A DNA stretch of 64,000 nt from CAVUXJ01 sp963814975 (GTDB taxonomy: Bacteria; Acidobacteriota; Vicinamibacteria; Vicinamibacterales; CAVVIG01), in assembly GCA_963814975.1 (NCBI GenBank), contig CAWFFB010000021.1:143033-207032 (forward strand), given 5' to 3'. Below, in pieces: positions 31,744-40,502 of this stretch. Under the pieces are notes generated by a model. That model was not told where the DNA came from. It worked only from the letters and a program-made list of their open reading frames with translations, and ran no database searches. Position 1 is the first letter of the stretch. Every line of letters starts with the position of its first letter. The position numbers were made by a program, and so were the translations under genes.

Positions 31744-32240
31744 TCAGAGCTCCTGGTTTCAGTCGCGATGACGCCTCGCAGCACCCGCGCAGGATTGCCA
31801 GCAACTATCGCGTCGTCCGGAACGTCGCGTGTTACCACGCTTCCGGCGCCGACGATGGCTCTCTCGCCAATGACAACGTTTGACAGGATCGTCGCTCCGG
31901 ATCCAATCGAAGCGCCCTTCTTGACGAGTGTGGCCTCGACCTTCCAATCGGTCCCGGTCTGCAGTTCGCCGGTCAGTGTTGTCGCCCGCGGGTAGCTGTC
32001 GTTGATGAAGGTCACGCCGTGACCGATGAACACATGGTCTTCGATCGTCACGCCTTCACAGATAAACGTGTGGCTCGAGATTTTGCAGCGTCGGCCGACG
32101 GTCGCGTTCTTCTGGATTTCGACAAACGTCCCGATCTTTGTCTCGTCGCCGATCTCGCAGCCATAAAGATTGATGAACCGCGCCAGCTTGACGTCCTTGC
32201 CCAGCTTCACATCCGGCGCGATCGCGTTGGAATCGTTCAT
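31737..32240 (-). CDS. Left-handed beta-helix N-acyltransferase (WbpD-like), second copy
   Basis: 167 residues from the ATG at 32240, preceded by a short gap after the sugar transferase stop; another ATG (32276) would add 12 residues. Hexapeptide repeats run from VKLGKDVKLARFINLYGCEI through EIGDETKIGTFVEIQKNATV, CKISSHTFICEGVTIEDHVF and GASIGSGATILSNVVIGERA, ending DVPDDAIVAGNPARVLRGV. HTFICEGVTIEDHVFIGHGV holds the catalytic His region. Forms a unit with the two following genes. Confidence 0.88.
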   Translation of the reverse strand: MNDSNAIAPDVKLGKDVKLARFINLYGCEIGDETKIGTFVEIQKNATVGRRCKISSHTFICEGVTIEDHVFIGHGVTFINDSYPRATTLTGELQTGTDWKVEATLVKKGASIGSGATILSNVVIGERAIVGAGSVVTRDVPDDAIVAGNPARVLRGVIATETRSSEC

Positions 32241-32278
32241 TGATATACGGTCCTGTAGATCCGGGCTGGCAGTCATCG

Positions 32279-33516
32279 TCAACAGGCGCCTTTCCCCGTG
32301 AAGACGGCGGCCGGCGTCGCGAGGAGGATCTTGATGTCCGTCCAGAGGGAGCACATCCGCGCGTAGCGAAGATCGAGCCGCACCATTTCATCGAAGGTCG
32401 TCCGGCTCCGGCCGGTGACCTGCCAGAGCCCGGTGAGTCCGGCTTGGCTTCGACCACGCGCCGGCAGTGCCAGGCCTTGTATTGGTCCACTTCGTATTGA
32501 ATCGGCGGCCGCGGTCCGACCAGCGACATGTCGCCGCGCAGAACGTTCCAGAGCTGGGGCAGCTCGTCCAGGCTGGTGCGTCGAAGAACGCGTCCGACGG
32601 GTGTCACTCGGGGGTCGTCGGCGATCTTGAACAGCGCATCCTTGCTGCCCGCAACCGCCTGGCTCGGCTTCGACGTGATGAACTGCGTCACGAACTCGTG
32701 ATGGATCCCGTGGTCGGCGTTCACGTGCATCGTCCGGAACTTGAGCAGCATGAAGGGCTTCATCATCTGGCCGATCCGCGCCTGTCGGAAGAAGACCGGG
32801 CCCGGCGACTTGAGCTTCACCAGGGCCATGATGACCAGCAGCACAGGCGAAAGAGCCGCCAGCAGCGCGAGGCTCCCGACGATGTCGAAAGCCCGCTTCA
32901 GCGCGTCGCGAAATGTTGCGGGCTCCTGCGCAGGGCGGATCTTGAGGAGCAAGGGATCGACCGCAGCGCCATCGTCCTTCCTGTCCAGACCCTTCGGATT
33001 GGGATGCACGTGCAGGCGAATCGACAGGTTCGCCAGGGTGGTCGCGCCAAGCTGCTCCGCGAGCTCGCGGCGGATCCTCCGCTCAATCGCACCGGCCACC
33101 ATCGGGTCGCCAGCCGGCACATCGGTGAAGATGACGCCCATCGCGACACCTTCCTCGAGCCAGCCCAGAATGTCCGCCTCCCGATTCGTCGTGGTGAACG
33201 CGTTGATCGTCCGATCCAGGATCTCGGTGCGGCCGGTGGTCACGTCGGCCTGAAGGCGGACGATCATCAGCACCAGCGGTTGATCGACACGTTCGGCGCG
33301 CTTCCCTTCCCGGATCAAGACCGAGGCGAAGATCCGCTCGCTGATGATGTGGGGCGGAGCGTTCGGTGACTGTGCGTCTGTTCTGGGGCGCTCGGCCTGA
33401 AGGCGGACGCGCGGAGCGTAACGCCGGGCCGACAAGGCGCGACTGGTGAACAGTTCGTTCGGGATCTGTGCCACGACACGGCCAGTCGACGACATCGGTT
33501 CGGGTGTCACGTTCAA
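32279..33516 (-). CDS. Initiating sugar transferase with N-terminal degenerate GGDEF-like domain, one frameshift
   Basis: Transfers the first sugar phosphate to undecaprenyl phosphate. The C-terminal half is a bacterial sugar transferase: a membrane hairpin FDIVGSLALLAALSPVLLVI, KLKSPGPVFFRQARIGQMMK, FMLLKFRTMHVNAD, GRVLRRTSLDELPQLWNVL and GDMSLVGPRPP. The frame is lost near 32450 and continues as GLTGLWQVTGRSRTTFDEMV to a TGA at 32279. Residues 60-175 form a separate domain that resembles the next-door 33513-33977 protein (DILGWLEEGVAMGVIFTDV against DFIGWYHEGRTIGAVLTQL). It looks like a GGDEF fold without the GGDEF signature. The usual four-helix N-terminus of WbaP/WcaJ is absent. Start TTG at 33516 overlaps the upstream TGA; ATG 33495 is an alternative. 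Confidence 0.85.
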
Positions 33517-33977
33517 CCTCGGTGCTCCAACGCGGGCGGCAGCTGATAAATGCGGACCTGGAGCCGATTCGCGATGTCGAGGGGAAGGCGTCCGCTGGAG
33601 AGCGCCTGGCGCACTCGGCCGCTGACCACGCTGGCAATGTCCGTTTCCGGCGGTTCAGTGAGCTGGGTGAGCACTGCGCCGATCGTACGGCCTTCGTGAT
33701 ACCAGCCGATGAAATCCGTGTCGCGAAGGCACGGCGCCAGAATCGCGACCAGCCTGGACGCGAGCCCTGAGTCGATCCACCCGTCGGCGTCGGCGTGCTT
33801 CTTCAAGTCGATCAGGAGGAGCAGGAAGCGACGGCGGGACCTCTCGGACCGCTTTCGCTCAATATTCAGGAAATAGCGGAACGCCACCGCGTTGTACCCG
33901 TGCCCAGGCCCAGGTCCACCTTCGCTTGCGAGGACGCGCGTACCGGGATTCGGCTGGTTCCGAGTCTGTTCCGACAT
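33513..33977 (-). CDS. Stand-alone degenerate GGDEF-like domain protein
   Basis: First gene of the EPS operon. From the ATG at 33977 (MSEQTRNQ) it is 154 residues; it has a GAAGGTG upstream and lies about 59 bases after the predicted sigma-54 transcription start. An ATG at 34019 in the same frame would leave only about 17 bases of leader. The sequence FRYFLNIERKRSERSRRRFL, LLLIDLKKHADADGW and CLRDTDFIGWYHEGRTIGAV resembles a diguanylate-cyclase fold, with DFIGWYHEG in place of the GGDEF loop, so cyclase activity is unlikely. Weakly similar to the N-terminal domain of the adjacent sugar transferase. May sense a nucleotide or bind the sugar transferase. Confidence 0.7.
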   Translation of the reverse strand: MSEQTRNQPNPGTRVLASEGGPGPGHGYNAVAFRYFLNIERKRSERSRRRFLLLLIDLKKHADADGWIDSGLASRLVAILAPCLRDTDFIGWYHEGRTIGAVLTQLTEPPETDIASVVSGRVRQALSSGRLPLDIANRLQVRIYQLPPALEHRG

Positions 33978-34046
33978 TCGCGCACCTTCGGGTGCATGCT
34001 GCTGGTTGAGGGCACTCATTGAGCTGGTTGATCCACGAGCTGGCGG

Positions 34047-34062
34047 TGCAAAGCGATCGCCA
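34047..34062 (-). promoter_or_regulatory. Sigma-54-type promoter for the EPS operon
   Basis: Minus-strand TGGCGATCGCTTTGCA has GG-N10-GC spacing and a TTGCA -12 box. The -12 GC is at 34049-34048, predicting transcription from about 34036, just before the first EPS gene. Gene spacing downstream (overlaps or gaps under about 100 bp) suggests it can drive roughly 28 kb. Confidence 0.6.
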
Positions 34063-34248
34063 TCGCTGCGAATTCCGCGCGCGCATGAGGTTGGCATCTA
34101 AAGCATGCTCACACAATGACTTACGCGTGGAGCACGCGAGGTCTGCGTTTTGGTAGCGGACATGCGGCCGCGCAGTCTCGGCAACGGCGACGAAAAGTCA
34201 GCGTGTTGGCGGAAATCAGCATTGACGGGCGCAAGTGCACCGCCTGTG

Positions 34249-34983
34249 CTACGAAGGAATGTACTCAGGCAGCAACGGAAAGAGCGCCCGCACGAAGCCG
34301 ATCGCCTCCTGCCGGGACACATCGGACGGCACGCCCTCTGGGGAATCCCATTCGACCATGATGACGGCGCCGTTCGTTCGGAGGCGGGTCAACGCGTCCC
34401 ACAGGGTGTACGCCTTCGCAAAGTGGATGTTCGAGATGGTTCGGCCGTTGACGTCGTACCAGAACAGCACGCCCCGTTCCGCGCCAGCCTTCCGGTGCAG
34501 AACTTCGTTGAGAACAACCGTCTTGGGCCCGACCTGTAGTGCCACCGGCGAAGCCGCGGCGCCGAGCAACTCACTGGCCTCACCGGTCAGTTCCTTTCCG
34601 TCCTCCTGGGACCGGTGGTAGCCGATGTAGAGCCGTACGCGTTCGCCCGTGGAGCGTCGTCGATACGCTCGCACGAGCTCGTCGTCGACGTCGGCAAACC
34701 GCCGCCCGCCAGAGGGAGAGGGGTAAGCATCGAGGATCTCATCATCAATGGCCGGAAACATGGCTGTGACTGGCTCCACAGTGTTGTCGATGGTCCAATC
34801 GTCGATCTGGCGCGGCAACAACTGCAGTTCTTCAGTCAGTCGGACATCGAGGGGCTTGAACAGCAGCTGACAGGTACCTGCAAATAGGATCAGGCCGAGG
34901 ACTCCCGCTTCGACCCAGGGCCGTCGCGTCGGGGATGGCGTTGCATGCTTATGCTCGCATCGTCGAAACGGCTTCTGCGGCAT
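34249..34983 (-). CDS. epsI: Exosortase-associated EpsI family protein
   Basis: 244 residues. One N-terminal hydrophobic segment (AGVLGLILFAGTCQLLF) anchors a periplasmic domain with QIDDWTIDNTVEPVTAMFPA, RLYIGYHRSQEDGKEL and GAERGVLFWYDVNGRTI, the pattern of the EpsI/DUF3485 family that accompanies exosortases. Partner of the exosortase just upstream, with which it overlaps by 35 bases. The open frame upstream of the chosen ATG lies inside the exosortase gene. Function is unproven; EpsI proteins are needed for EPS export or protein anchoring in systems of this kind. Confidence 0.85.
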   Translation of the reverse strand: MPQKPFRRCEHKHATPSPTRRPWVEAGVLGLILFAGTCQLLFKPLDVRLTEELQLLPRQIDDWTIDNTVEPVTAMFPAIDDEILDAYPSPSGGRRFADVDDELVRAYRRRSTGERVRLYIGYHRSQEDGKELTGEASELLGAAASPVALQVGPKTVVLNEVLHRKAGAERGVLFWYDVNGRTISNIHFAKAYTLWDALTRLRTNGAVIMVEWDSPEGVPSDVSRQEAIGFVRALFPLLPEYIPS

Positions 34984-35857
34984 CGCTGCGAACCGGCCGC
35001 CTCGAGAGAAGCGAGAGGCATCCGCCAAGCACTGCGTAGCCCGCAATCGAGACGAGTAGGCCCTCGACGAGATGCAGCGATCCAAGGTAACCGTCACCAA
35101 TACCCTTGTAAGCCAGGAATCCGACCAGGGCGATTCGGATTGCGTTGCTCAGGTACGCGACGGCCACTGCGGTGACCAGGAGCACGATCTGCCGCCAACG
35201 GCCTTCAAGAAAGAGGTACGCGGCGGGAAGTGCCATGGCCGTGATGGCTATGAGCTGGTTGACGCCGCTGCACTCGCGCAGAATCTGCAGCACAAGGTGC
35301 GGCAAGATTATCGCCGTGCCTTCCTGCAGCGACGGGACGCTCACCAGCCGTAACAGATTCACGGCAATCGCCCCCGACAGCAGCCGGCTGGGATCCTGAA
35401 GCAGACCGATCGGGTAGTCCCAGATCGGTACCATCAAGGCCAGGTACGCAATCGGAAACCACAACAGCTTGAACACCGCGCGGCCGCCGATCAGCAGGAC
35501 GAGACCGGTCAGCGTCACAATCAGAGACGCCTGCTGGAGAGTCATGAGCGCCCCCAGCTGACCTGCAATCAACAGGGTGGCACCAACGACCATCACGGGC
35601 ACCCCGCAGCGGTAGTCTGGCGCCAGAGGCAACAGTCGCAGCGTCTGCCACTTCGACCAGATCATGTACCCGCTGATGAGGGGCACCGCAAAACCATACG
35701 AATACACTGGGATAGTCGACCAGGTGCCGACCAACGCCACCAGGATGCCGGCGTAGCAGAAGGCGACCGCCGTCAGTGCGACCGCGATCCGGAGGGCCGT
35801 TGACCCGATGCGCGTCGTCGTGTTCGGTGGAGCTGTTTGCATATCGAAACGAGACAA
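34949..35857 (-). CDS. Exosortase (PEP-CTERM sorting transpeptidase)
   Basis: 302 residues with about eight hydrophobic helices. The catalytic triad is visible: Cys in LQILRECSGVNQLIAI, Arg in YLSNAIRIALVGFLAYKG, His in GYLGSLHLVEGLLVSIAG. Cleaves the PEP-CTERM tail of exported proteins at the inner membrane; a likely substrate is encoded at 40503-41159. Located between the PrsT-like TPR lipoprotein and EpsI, the usual EPS-linked exosortase arrangement. Start at 35857 (a GTG- or ATG-type codon near the 57-bp gap); MSRFDMQTAPP has a second Met five residues on. Confidence 0.92.
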   Translation of the reverse strand: MSRFDMQTAPPNTTTRIGSTALRIAVALTAVAFCYAGILVALVGTWSTIPVYSYGFAVPLISGYMIWSKWQTLRLLPLAPDYRCGVPVMVVGATLLIAGQLGALMTLQQASLIVTLTGLVLLIGGRAVFKLLWFPIAYLALMVPIWDYPIGLLQDPSRLLSGAIAVNLLRLVSVPSLQEGTAIILPHLVLQILRECSGVNQLIAITAMALPAAYLFLEGRWRQIVLLVTAVAVAYLSNAIRIALVGFLAYKGIGDGYLGSLHLVEGLLVSIAGYAVLGGCLSLLSRRPVRSDAAEAVSTMRA

Positions 35858-35914
35858 AGCTTCGCCCTCTCACTTACATCAACCGGAACGGCTCGGTCTG
35901 GGATGAACCCGCAA

Positions 35915-38227
35915 CTAGCGAGAAGCCAGCGAGCTCAACAGCTCTTTGGCCTGCGGCGCACCGTCGAAATCCGGCTTCAACGCGAGCGCCCGCGACAGCG
36001 ATTGCCGTGCCCGCGCGACGTCCCCCGCGCTCGCATACGCAAGCCCGAGGTGATAGTGATATGTCGAATTGCCCGGATCTTTTTCAGCGCTCACTTTGAA
36101 CGCCGAAACGGCGAGTGAAGCCAGGTTTTTCTTGTAATAGATGTAGCCCAGGGTGTCGTTCACTTCGGCGAGCTCCGACAGCTGCTTCTGCGAGGTCTGA
36201 GCGAGACGCAATGCGACATCGAGGTTGCCGCCCTGCTCGGCGTAGATCCAGGCGAGATTGTTCGCGGCGACGGCGGCCTCCGGATCGATCTGGAGCACAC
36301 GTTCGAATCGCGCGCGCGCGCCATTCAGATCTCCCTCGCCCTGCAGGATGATGCCGGCCATGGTCAGGGCGGCCACCGACTTCGGTGAACGCTCGGCCAG
36401 CGCTTCGAATTCCTTCCGCGCGGCTGCGAGTTTCCCCTGCGTCATGTACAGCTGTCCAAGAGCGCTGTAAGCGCTCAATAGTCTGCTGTCGAGCTCGATC
36501 GCCTGACGTAGGAACAGCTCGGCGCTCGGTAGATCGCCGGTTGCCGCGTACGTGTGCGCGGCCAGCGCGAGCAGCGGGGCCGTAGGACCAGCGGCAATCC
36601 GAGCGTCGATCCGCGCTCGTGCGGCTCCGGGATTCTTGGACGCGAGGTCGAGCGTCACAAGCCCCGCCAGCGCCTCGATTCCGGCTGGTTGAAGCTTGAT
36701 GGCGTGCTCGAACTCTCCTCGTGCTGCCTCGTACTGGCGCTTGCGTCCGAGCAGCATCCCCATCTGAGTGCGCACGACGGCGGAGTCGGGATATCGCGCC
36801 ACGAGCTGCGTGAGCTCACCACCCGCCCGTTCGAGCTCTCCCCGCGCCAGAAGGCCGCGAACGAATATCAGTTGTGCATTCCCGTTCTCGGGTTCGTTCG
36901 CCAGGGCTTCTGTCGCAAATCCAATCGAGGCGTCGGGTTTACCCTGCGCCAGATTCAGCTGCGCGAGGGCGACCTTTGCGTCAGTCGCCCGTGGGTTCAG
37001 CCTCAGCACCTCCTGAAAGGCGACGATTGCAGCCGCAGGCTGCTTGCGCGCCGTTTGCACACGGCCGAGCATGAACAACGCCGCGGTGGAATCGGGGTGG
37101 CGCTGCGCGGCCGTGCTCGCGCTTGCAAGCGCTTCATCCGTCTTGCCGTCTGACGCAAGAAAGGCACTCTTCAAGAGCAGCGCCTGCAAGCTCGCCGGGT
37201 CCTTCGCCAGGACGCCGGCCAGCCGCTTGTACGCCTCGTCGTGGCTGCCACTCTTGTAGTCCAGCGCGGCCAGACGGACGTTCGCGGTCGCGGATGCCCG
37301 CGGATCGCTCAGGACCGGCATGAGAATAGCCCTCGCCGCGGCGTCGTTGCCCATTGCGGTGTAGTACTCGCCCAGGGCAAAGGCGGACTCTGCGGTGTTG
37401 GTCACCTCGAGGACTGTCTTGAGCGGTCGTTCCGCTTCGCCACGGCGGTTCGTAGCCAGATAGAAATTGGCGAGAGCTCGATTAGTCAGCGGGTTCCGCG
37501 GATCGTTCGAGAGCGCCCGGTTGAACGACGCTTCCGCTTCGGGCAGCCTGCCGGTCAGCCAATGGAAGTTAGCCAGCGCCAGCTGCGCGGCGAACGACTC
37601 GGGCTTGAGCGAAACGGCTTTGCTGAAGGCTTGCTCGGCGGCGTCGCGCTTGCCCCGGCTCAGTTCGAGCGCGCCGAGACTCGAATACGTGCCGCTTCGG
37701 GTAGCATCAACCCGGAGCGCGTCCTCGATCTGCCCGACGGCCGCGTCAACGTCCTTGAGTCCCGCCAGCGCGTTCGCGACAACGATCAGCGCCTCGACGT
37801 TCCGCGGATCCTGCATCAGGAGCTCTTCTGCGCGCGCCTTCGCATCGTCAAAGCGGCCAGCAAGCAACAGAAGGCTGCTGGCCTTCATTTGGAGGTTCGC
37901 ATCCTGTGGGAGAAGGTCGGCCGCGCGAACGTATTCAAGCAGACCGTTCGCGAGGTCCCCGGCCCGCAGTAACGCTTCGGCAAGCTTTGCCCGGGCGTCG
38001 GCCGCGCGAGGGTCTCGCTGTACGGCACTCCGGTACTCGACTATAGCCTCGGCGTTCTTGCCGGCCGCCGCGTACCGATCCCCGCTCTCCACGTAGGCGC
38101 GCGCTGCGGCTGCGGGATCTGAGGTGCAGGCCGAGCTCACCAGCAGAGCACTCAGAGTAACAGCCCATGTGATTTGCCCGCGACGCACGTGTGCTGCTCT
38201 GCGAATGAGGCAAAGGGTTTGACCCAT
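35915..38227 (-). CDS. prsT: TPR-repeat lipoprotein, PrsT-like (PEP-CTERM/EPS system)
   Basis: About 770 residues. The signal ITWAVTLSALLVSSAC ends in a lipobox Cys, followed by at least 17 TPR units (pattern A--LG--Y---G--A-A). TPR lipoproteins of this size sit beside exosortases in PEP-CTERM loci and may help export or polymerisation. Three starts are possible: 38287, 38227 and a GTG at 38188 (MRRGQITW); the last gives the tidiest lipoprotein signal, but 38227 is kept as the nearest ATG. Reading frame clean throughout. A sigma-54-like site lies at 38247-38262, which would favour the 38188 start. Confidence 0.85.
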   Translation of the reverse strand: MGQTLCLIRRAAHVRRGQITWAVTLSALLVSSACTSDPAAAARAYVESGDRYAAAGKNAEAIVEYRSAVQRDPRAADARAKLAEALLRAGDLANGLLEYVRAADLLPQDANLQMKASSLLLLAGRFDDAKARAEELLMQDPRNVEALIVVANALAGLKDVDAAVGQIEDALRVDATRSGTYSSLGALELSRGKRDAAEQAFSKAVSLKPESFAAQLALANFHWLTGRLPEAEASFNRALSNDPRNPLTNRALANFYLATNRRGEAERPLKTVLEVTNTAESAFALGEYYTAMGNDAAARAILMPVLSDPRASATANVRLAALDYKSGSHDEAYKRLAGVLAKDPASLQALLLKSAFLASDGKTDEALASASTAAQRHPDSTAALFMLGRVQTARKQPAAAIVAFQEVLRLNPRATDAKVALAQLNLAQGKPDASIGFATEALANEPENGNAQLIFVRGLLARGELERAGGELTQLVARYPDSAVVRTQMGMLLGRKRQYEAARGEFEHAIKLQPAGIEALAGLVTLDLASKNPGAARARIDARIAAGPTAPLLALAAHTYAATGDLPSAELFLRQAIELDSRLLSAYSALGQLYMTQGKLAAARKEFEALAERSPKSVAALTMAGIILQGEGDLNGARARFERVLQIDPEAAVAANNLAWIYAEQGGNLDVALRLAQTSQKQLSELAEVNDTLGYIYYKKNLASLAVSAFKVSAEKDPGNSTYHYHLGLAYASAGDVARARQSLSRALALKPDFDGAPQAKELLSSLASR

Positions 38228-38246
38228 GAGGTTCGGTATCGGAGTC

Positions 38247-38262
38247 AGCAAAGATCCATCCG
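38247..38262 (-). promoter_or_regulatory. Possible sigma-54-type promoter for prsT-exosortase-epsI
   Basis: Minus-strand CGGATGGATCTTTGCT keeps the GG-N10-GC spacing and a TTTGCT -12 region, but its -24 half is weaker than in the other sites. It would start transcription near 38236. Confidence 0.4.
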
Positions 38263-38287
38263 CATGGCTTGAACTGTGAAGTGGCAT

Positions 38288-38683
38288 AGATAAAGCACTT
38301 ATGCACAGCTACTTAGCGGACTGATTCACGGAGCGAGGCTTGCGGGACCGCCGGAGAATATCGCCGCTACATCGAACTTTAGTACCGAGCCTGATCGACA
38401 TTTGGTACCCCGCGATCCGGCTTCTTGACACACTGACGTTGCCTGTAGTTGTTCGAGCGTCTCTTGGGTTCGAACAGTCCACCGACGTATTGCTGGGCGA
38501 GTTTGACTGCCACACCAGAAGCACTTGGGCGTCCGCAATCTTGCGACCCCGCGAGGGCACGGAGATTGCCTCTCATACTGCTCGACTAGCCTCTGTTGCA
38601 CGCTTGGACAGAAGGCATAGCGCAGATGTCGATGTCCATCGTTAAGAGATCTAATCCAATGGAGACTTTAGTCTTCCCTGAGA
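38288..38683. other. Intergenic region between divergent prsT and HAF genes
   Basis: No convincing gene; a 101-codon plus-strand frame here has no start context or recognisable content. A CGGAGCGAGGCTTGCG at 38329-38344 has -24/-12 spacing on the plus strand but is about 340 bases from the HAF start. Inverted TAGTACCGAG and TGGTACCCCG sequences occur near 38380-38405. Confidence 0.35.
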
Positions 38684-40066
38684 ATGACTATGCCGACCGC
38701 CAATCGAGTTATACCGCAACCTAGACTTCATCGTAGCCGTCTCGCACTCCAACCTGGCCATGTCAAAGCGCCGGTGCAACACGTTCGACGGTGGTGGAGA
38801 ATTATCGGCTCAGCTGCCGCACTCTGGGTCGTCAGCGTTGCCTCACTCGTAACCGTTCTGGCGGTGCCTGCATATTTTCCGATTGACTTGGGCACGCTTG
38901 GGGGGGCCACGAGCTACGCTTTTAGCATGAGCGACGATGGCGTCGTGGTGGGAAACAGCCAGGCCGCCAATTCCGCTTTCAGCCGCGCATTCAGGTGGAC
39001 TCGAGAGGGCGGGATGCAGGATCTTGGCACCCTTGGTGGTGATTTCAGTCTTGCCACCGCAGTAAGTGAGAAGGGCGTCGTGGTCGGCGCCAGTGGCACC
39101 GCGAACGCAAATAGCCATGCTTTCGTTTGGACAAAGAAGGCGGGGATGGTCGACCTCGGTACCCTTCCCGGCCTTTTCAGTCAGAGCTATGCGACGGGCG
39201 TCAGCAAGAGCACGCTTGTGATTGGCTTTAGTTCGAAAACGGTCGATGACTTCGCGACGCATGGGTTCGCATGGACCCGAGCCGAGGGTATGGTTGATAT
39301 CGGCACATTCGGCGGCGACACGTATCCTAACGCGGTCAACAAGGCCGGGCTCGTCGTCGGAACGAGTTATACCCAGGGCAACGCGGGGTCTCGCCCATTC
39401 GCTTGGACCGAGTTCGGCGGGATGGTCGATCTTGGGACTCTCGGAGGCAACTTCGGAGAGGCTCTCAGCGTCAGCGACAGCGGCATGATAGTCGGCTACA
39501 GCTACACCGCCGGTCCGGTCTCTTACCCACATCCGTTTGCATGGACCGACGCGACCGGAATGATCGATCTCGGCACACTTCGCAACGGGAATGGCGGCTA
39601 TGCCCTTGCCGCAAACGATGACGGAGTTGTGGTCGGCTACACGTCGACGGTTGGCAACGAAGTGCTTCGTGCATTCAAATGGACCCTAGCCGAAGGTATG
39701 ATCGACCTCGGAACCCTTAGCGGCAACGACAGCTATGCCACGGGAGTGAGTTCGGACGGTCTTATCGTGGGAAATAACGTGACCCCTGATGGCCAGGGCC
39801 TTCAAGGATTCGCATGGACCCAAGCTGATGGGTTAGTTGGACTCGGCGGGGCGACCTACAGCCAAGTGGGGTCGGTCACCGGGAATGGCAGTGTGTACGG
39901 CTTCAGCTACGACGCGGGTGGCGCCCCTCACGCCACCGTGTGGAGGAGGGATCCCCGCTGTTCACAACCCACAGAACCAAGTCGCGATAAGCACGGGCGT
40001 TCGCGGTGCAGCATGGTCTTCGATCAAAAGACCGCGATCGGCGCGGCGCCCGCTGCGGAACAATGA
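38684..40066 (+). CDS. Exported HAF-repeat beta-propeller-like protein
   Basis: 460 residues. Basic N-terminus, then a single hydrophobic segment IGSAAALWVVSVASLVTVLAV (residues about 41-62) acting as signal or anchor. Eight repeats follow, each ending roughly AF-WT-GM-DLGTLGG-S-A--VS--G-VVG-S, including the literal HAFVWTKKAGMVDLGT of the HAF family. Repeat units are about 45-50 residues and suggest a seven- to eight-bladed propeller. No PEP-CTERM tail. Likely surface or periplasmic; function unknown. ATG at 38684; the ATG two codons later is possible. Confidence 0.82.
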   Translation: MTMPTANRVIPQPRLHRSRLALQPGHVKAPVQHVRRWWRIIGSAAALWVVSVASLVTVLAVPAYFPIDLGTLGGATSYAFSMSDDGVVVGNSQAANSAFSRAFRWTREGGMQDLGTLGGDFSLATAVSEKGVVVGASGTANANSHAFVWTKKAGMVDLGTLPGLFSQSYATGVSKSTLVIGFSSKTVDDFATHGFAWTRAEGMVDIGTFGGDTYPNAVNKAGLVVGTSYTQGNAGSRPFAWTEFGGMVDLGTLGGNFGEALSVSDSGMIVGYSYTAGPVSYPHPFAWTDATGMIDLGTLRNGNGGYALAANDDGVVVGYTSTVGNEVLRAFKWTLAEGMIDLGTLSGNDSYATGVSSDGLIVGNNVTPDGQGLQGFAWTQADGLVGLGGATYSQVGSVTGNGSVYGFSYDAGGAPHATVWRRDPRCSQPTEPSRDKHGRSRCSMVFDQKTAIGAAPAAEQ

Positions 40067-40272
40067 GACTCATATCGCCTCAAGTTTATCCCCGACAGGG
40101 CCGGTTCGTTATCGGGTCCTCAGTCTGAGTACCGATACGGACGCCTTGCGCCGTACCTCAACCTGCGTGTTTCGGGCGGTTATAACGTCCGTTGCCGACG
40201 GCCTATCGGGGCTGAACGTAAAGCACCCGTGGCATTTTGTCCGGTAGGCACCGGTGAGCACCGAAGGAAACG
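40067..40272. other. Short non-coding gap after the HAF gene
   Basis: No gene or clear promoter. It contains GC-rich dyads (for example GGCACCGGTGAGCACCG near 40245-40263) just upstream of the small membrane-protein gene. Confidence 0.3.
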
Positions 40273-40416
40273 ATGAGCGCATCAGGAATTGACAATTCAT
40301 TCCGCAGACACAAGCGCATCATCGGCATCCTGTTTTGCGTGGTCGCTGTCTTGGTGACGACTCTGTCGTGGGCTGGTATTTCGCTTCGAGATGTCCTGGC
40401 CGCGATGCCGTTCTGA
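40273..40416 (+). CDS. Small single-pass membrane protein (47 aa)
   Basis: ATG preceded by AAGGAAACG (good ribosome-binding site, short spacer). The product starts MSASGIDNSFRRHKR and has one hydrophobic helix IIGILFCVVAVLVTTLSWAGI, ending DVLAAMPF. Positive residues before the helix suggest an N-in topology. No homologue recognised. It lies between the HAF gene and the convergent PEP-CTERM gene. Could be a real small protein or a remnant; the strong Shine-Dalgarno sequence is the main support. Confidence 0.5.
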   Translation: MSASGIDNSFRRHKRIIGILFCVVAVLVTTLSWAGISLRDVLAAMPF

Positions 40417-40502
40417 GGAGAAGTGGGCGGTCTGGAAGGAAGTGTCGGTAGTCGCGTCTCAGTCAGGCCATCCCCCGGTGCACAGGAGGATGGCCTCAGG
40501 CA

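Noticed and set aside
38329..38344. CGGAGCGAGGCTTGCG as a promoter for the HAF gene
   Set aside because: Correct spacing but a poor -24 half and about 340 bases from the start codon.
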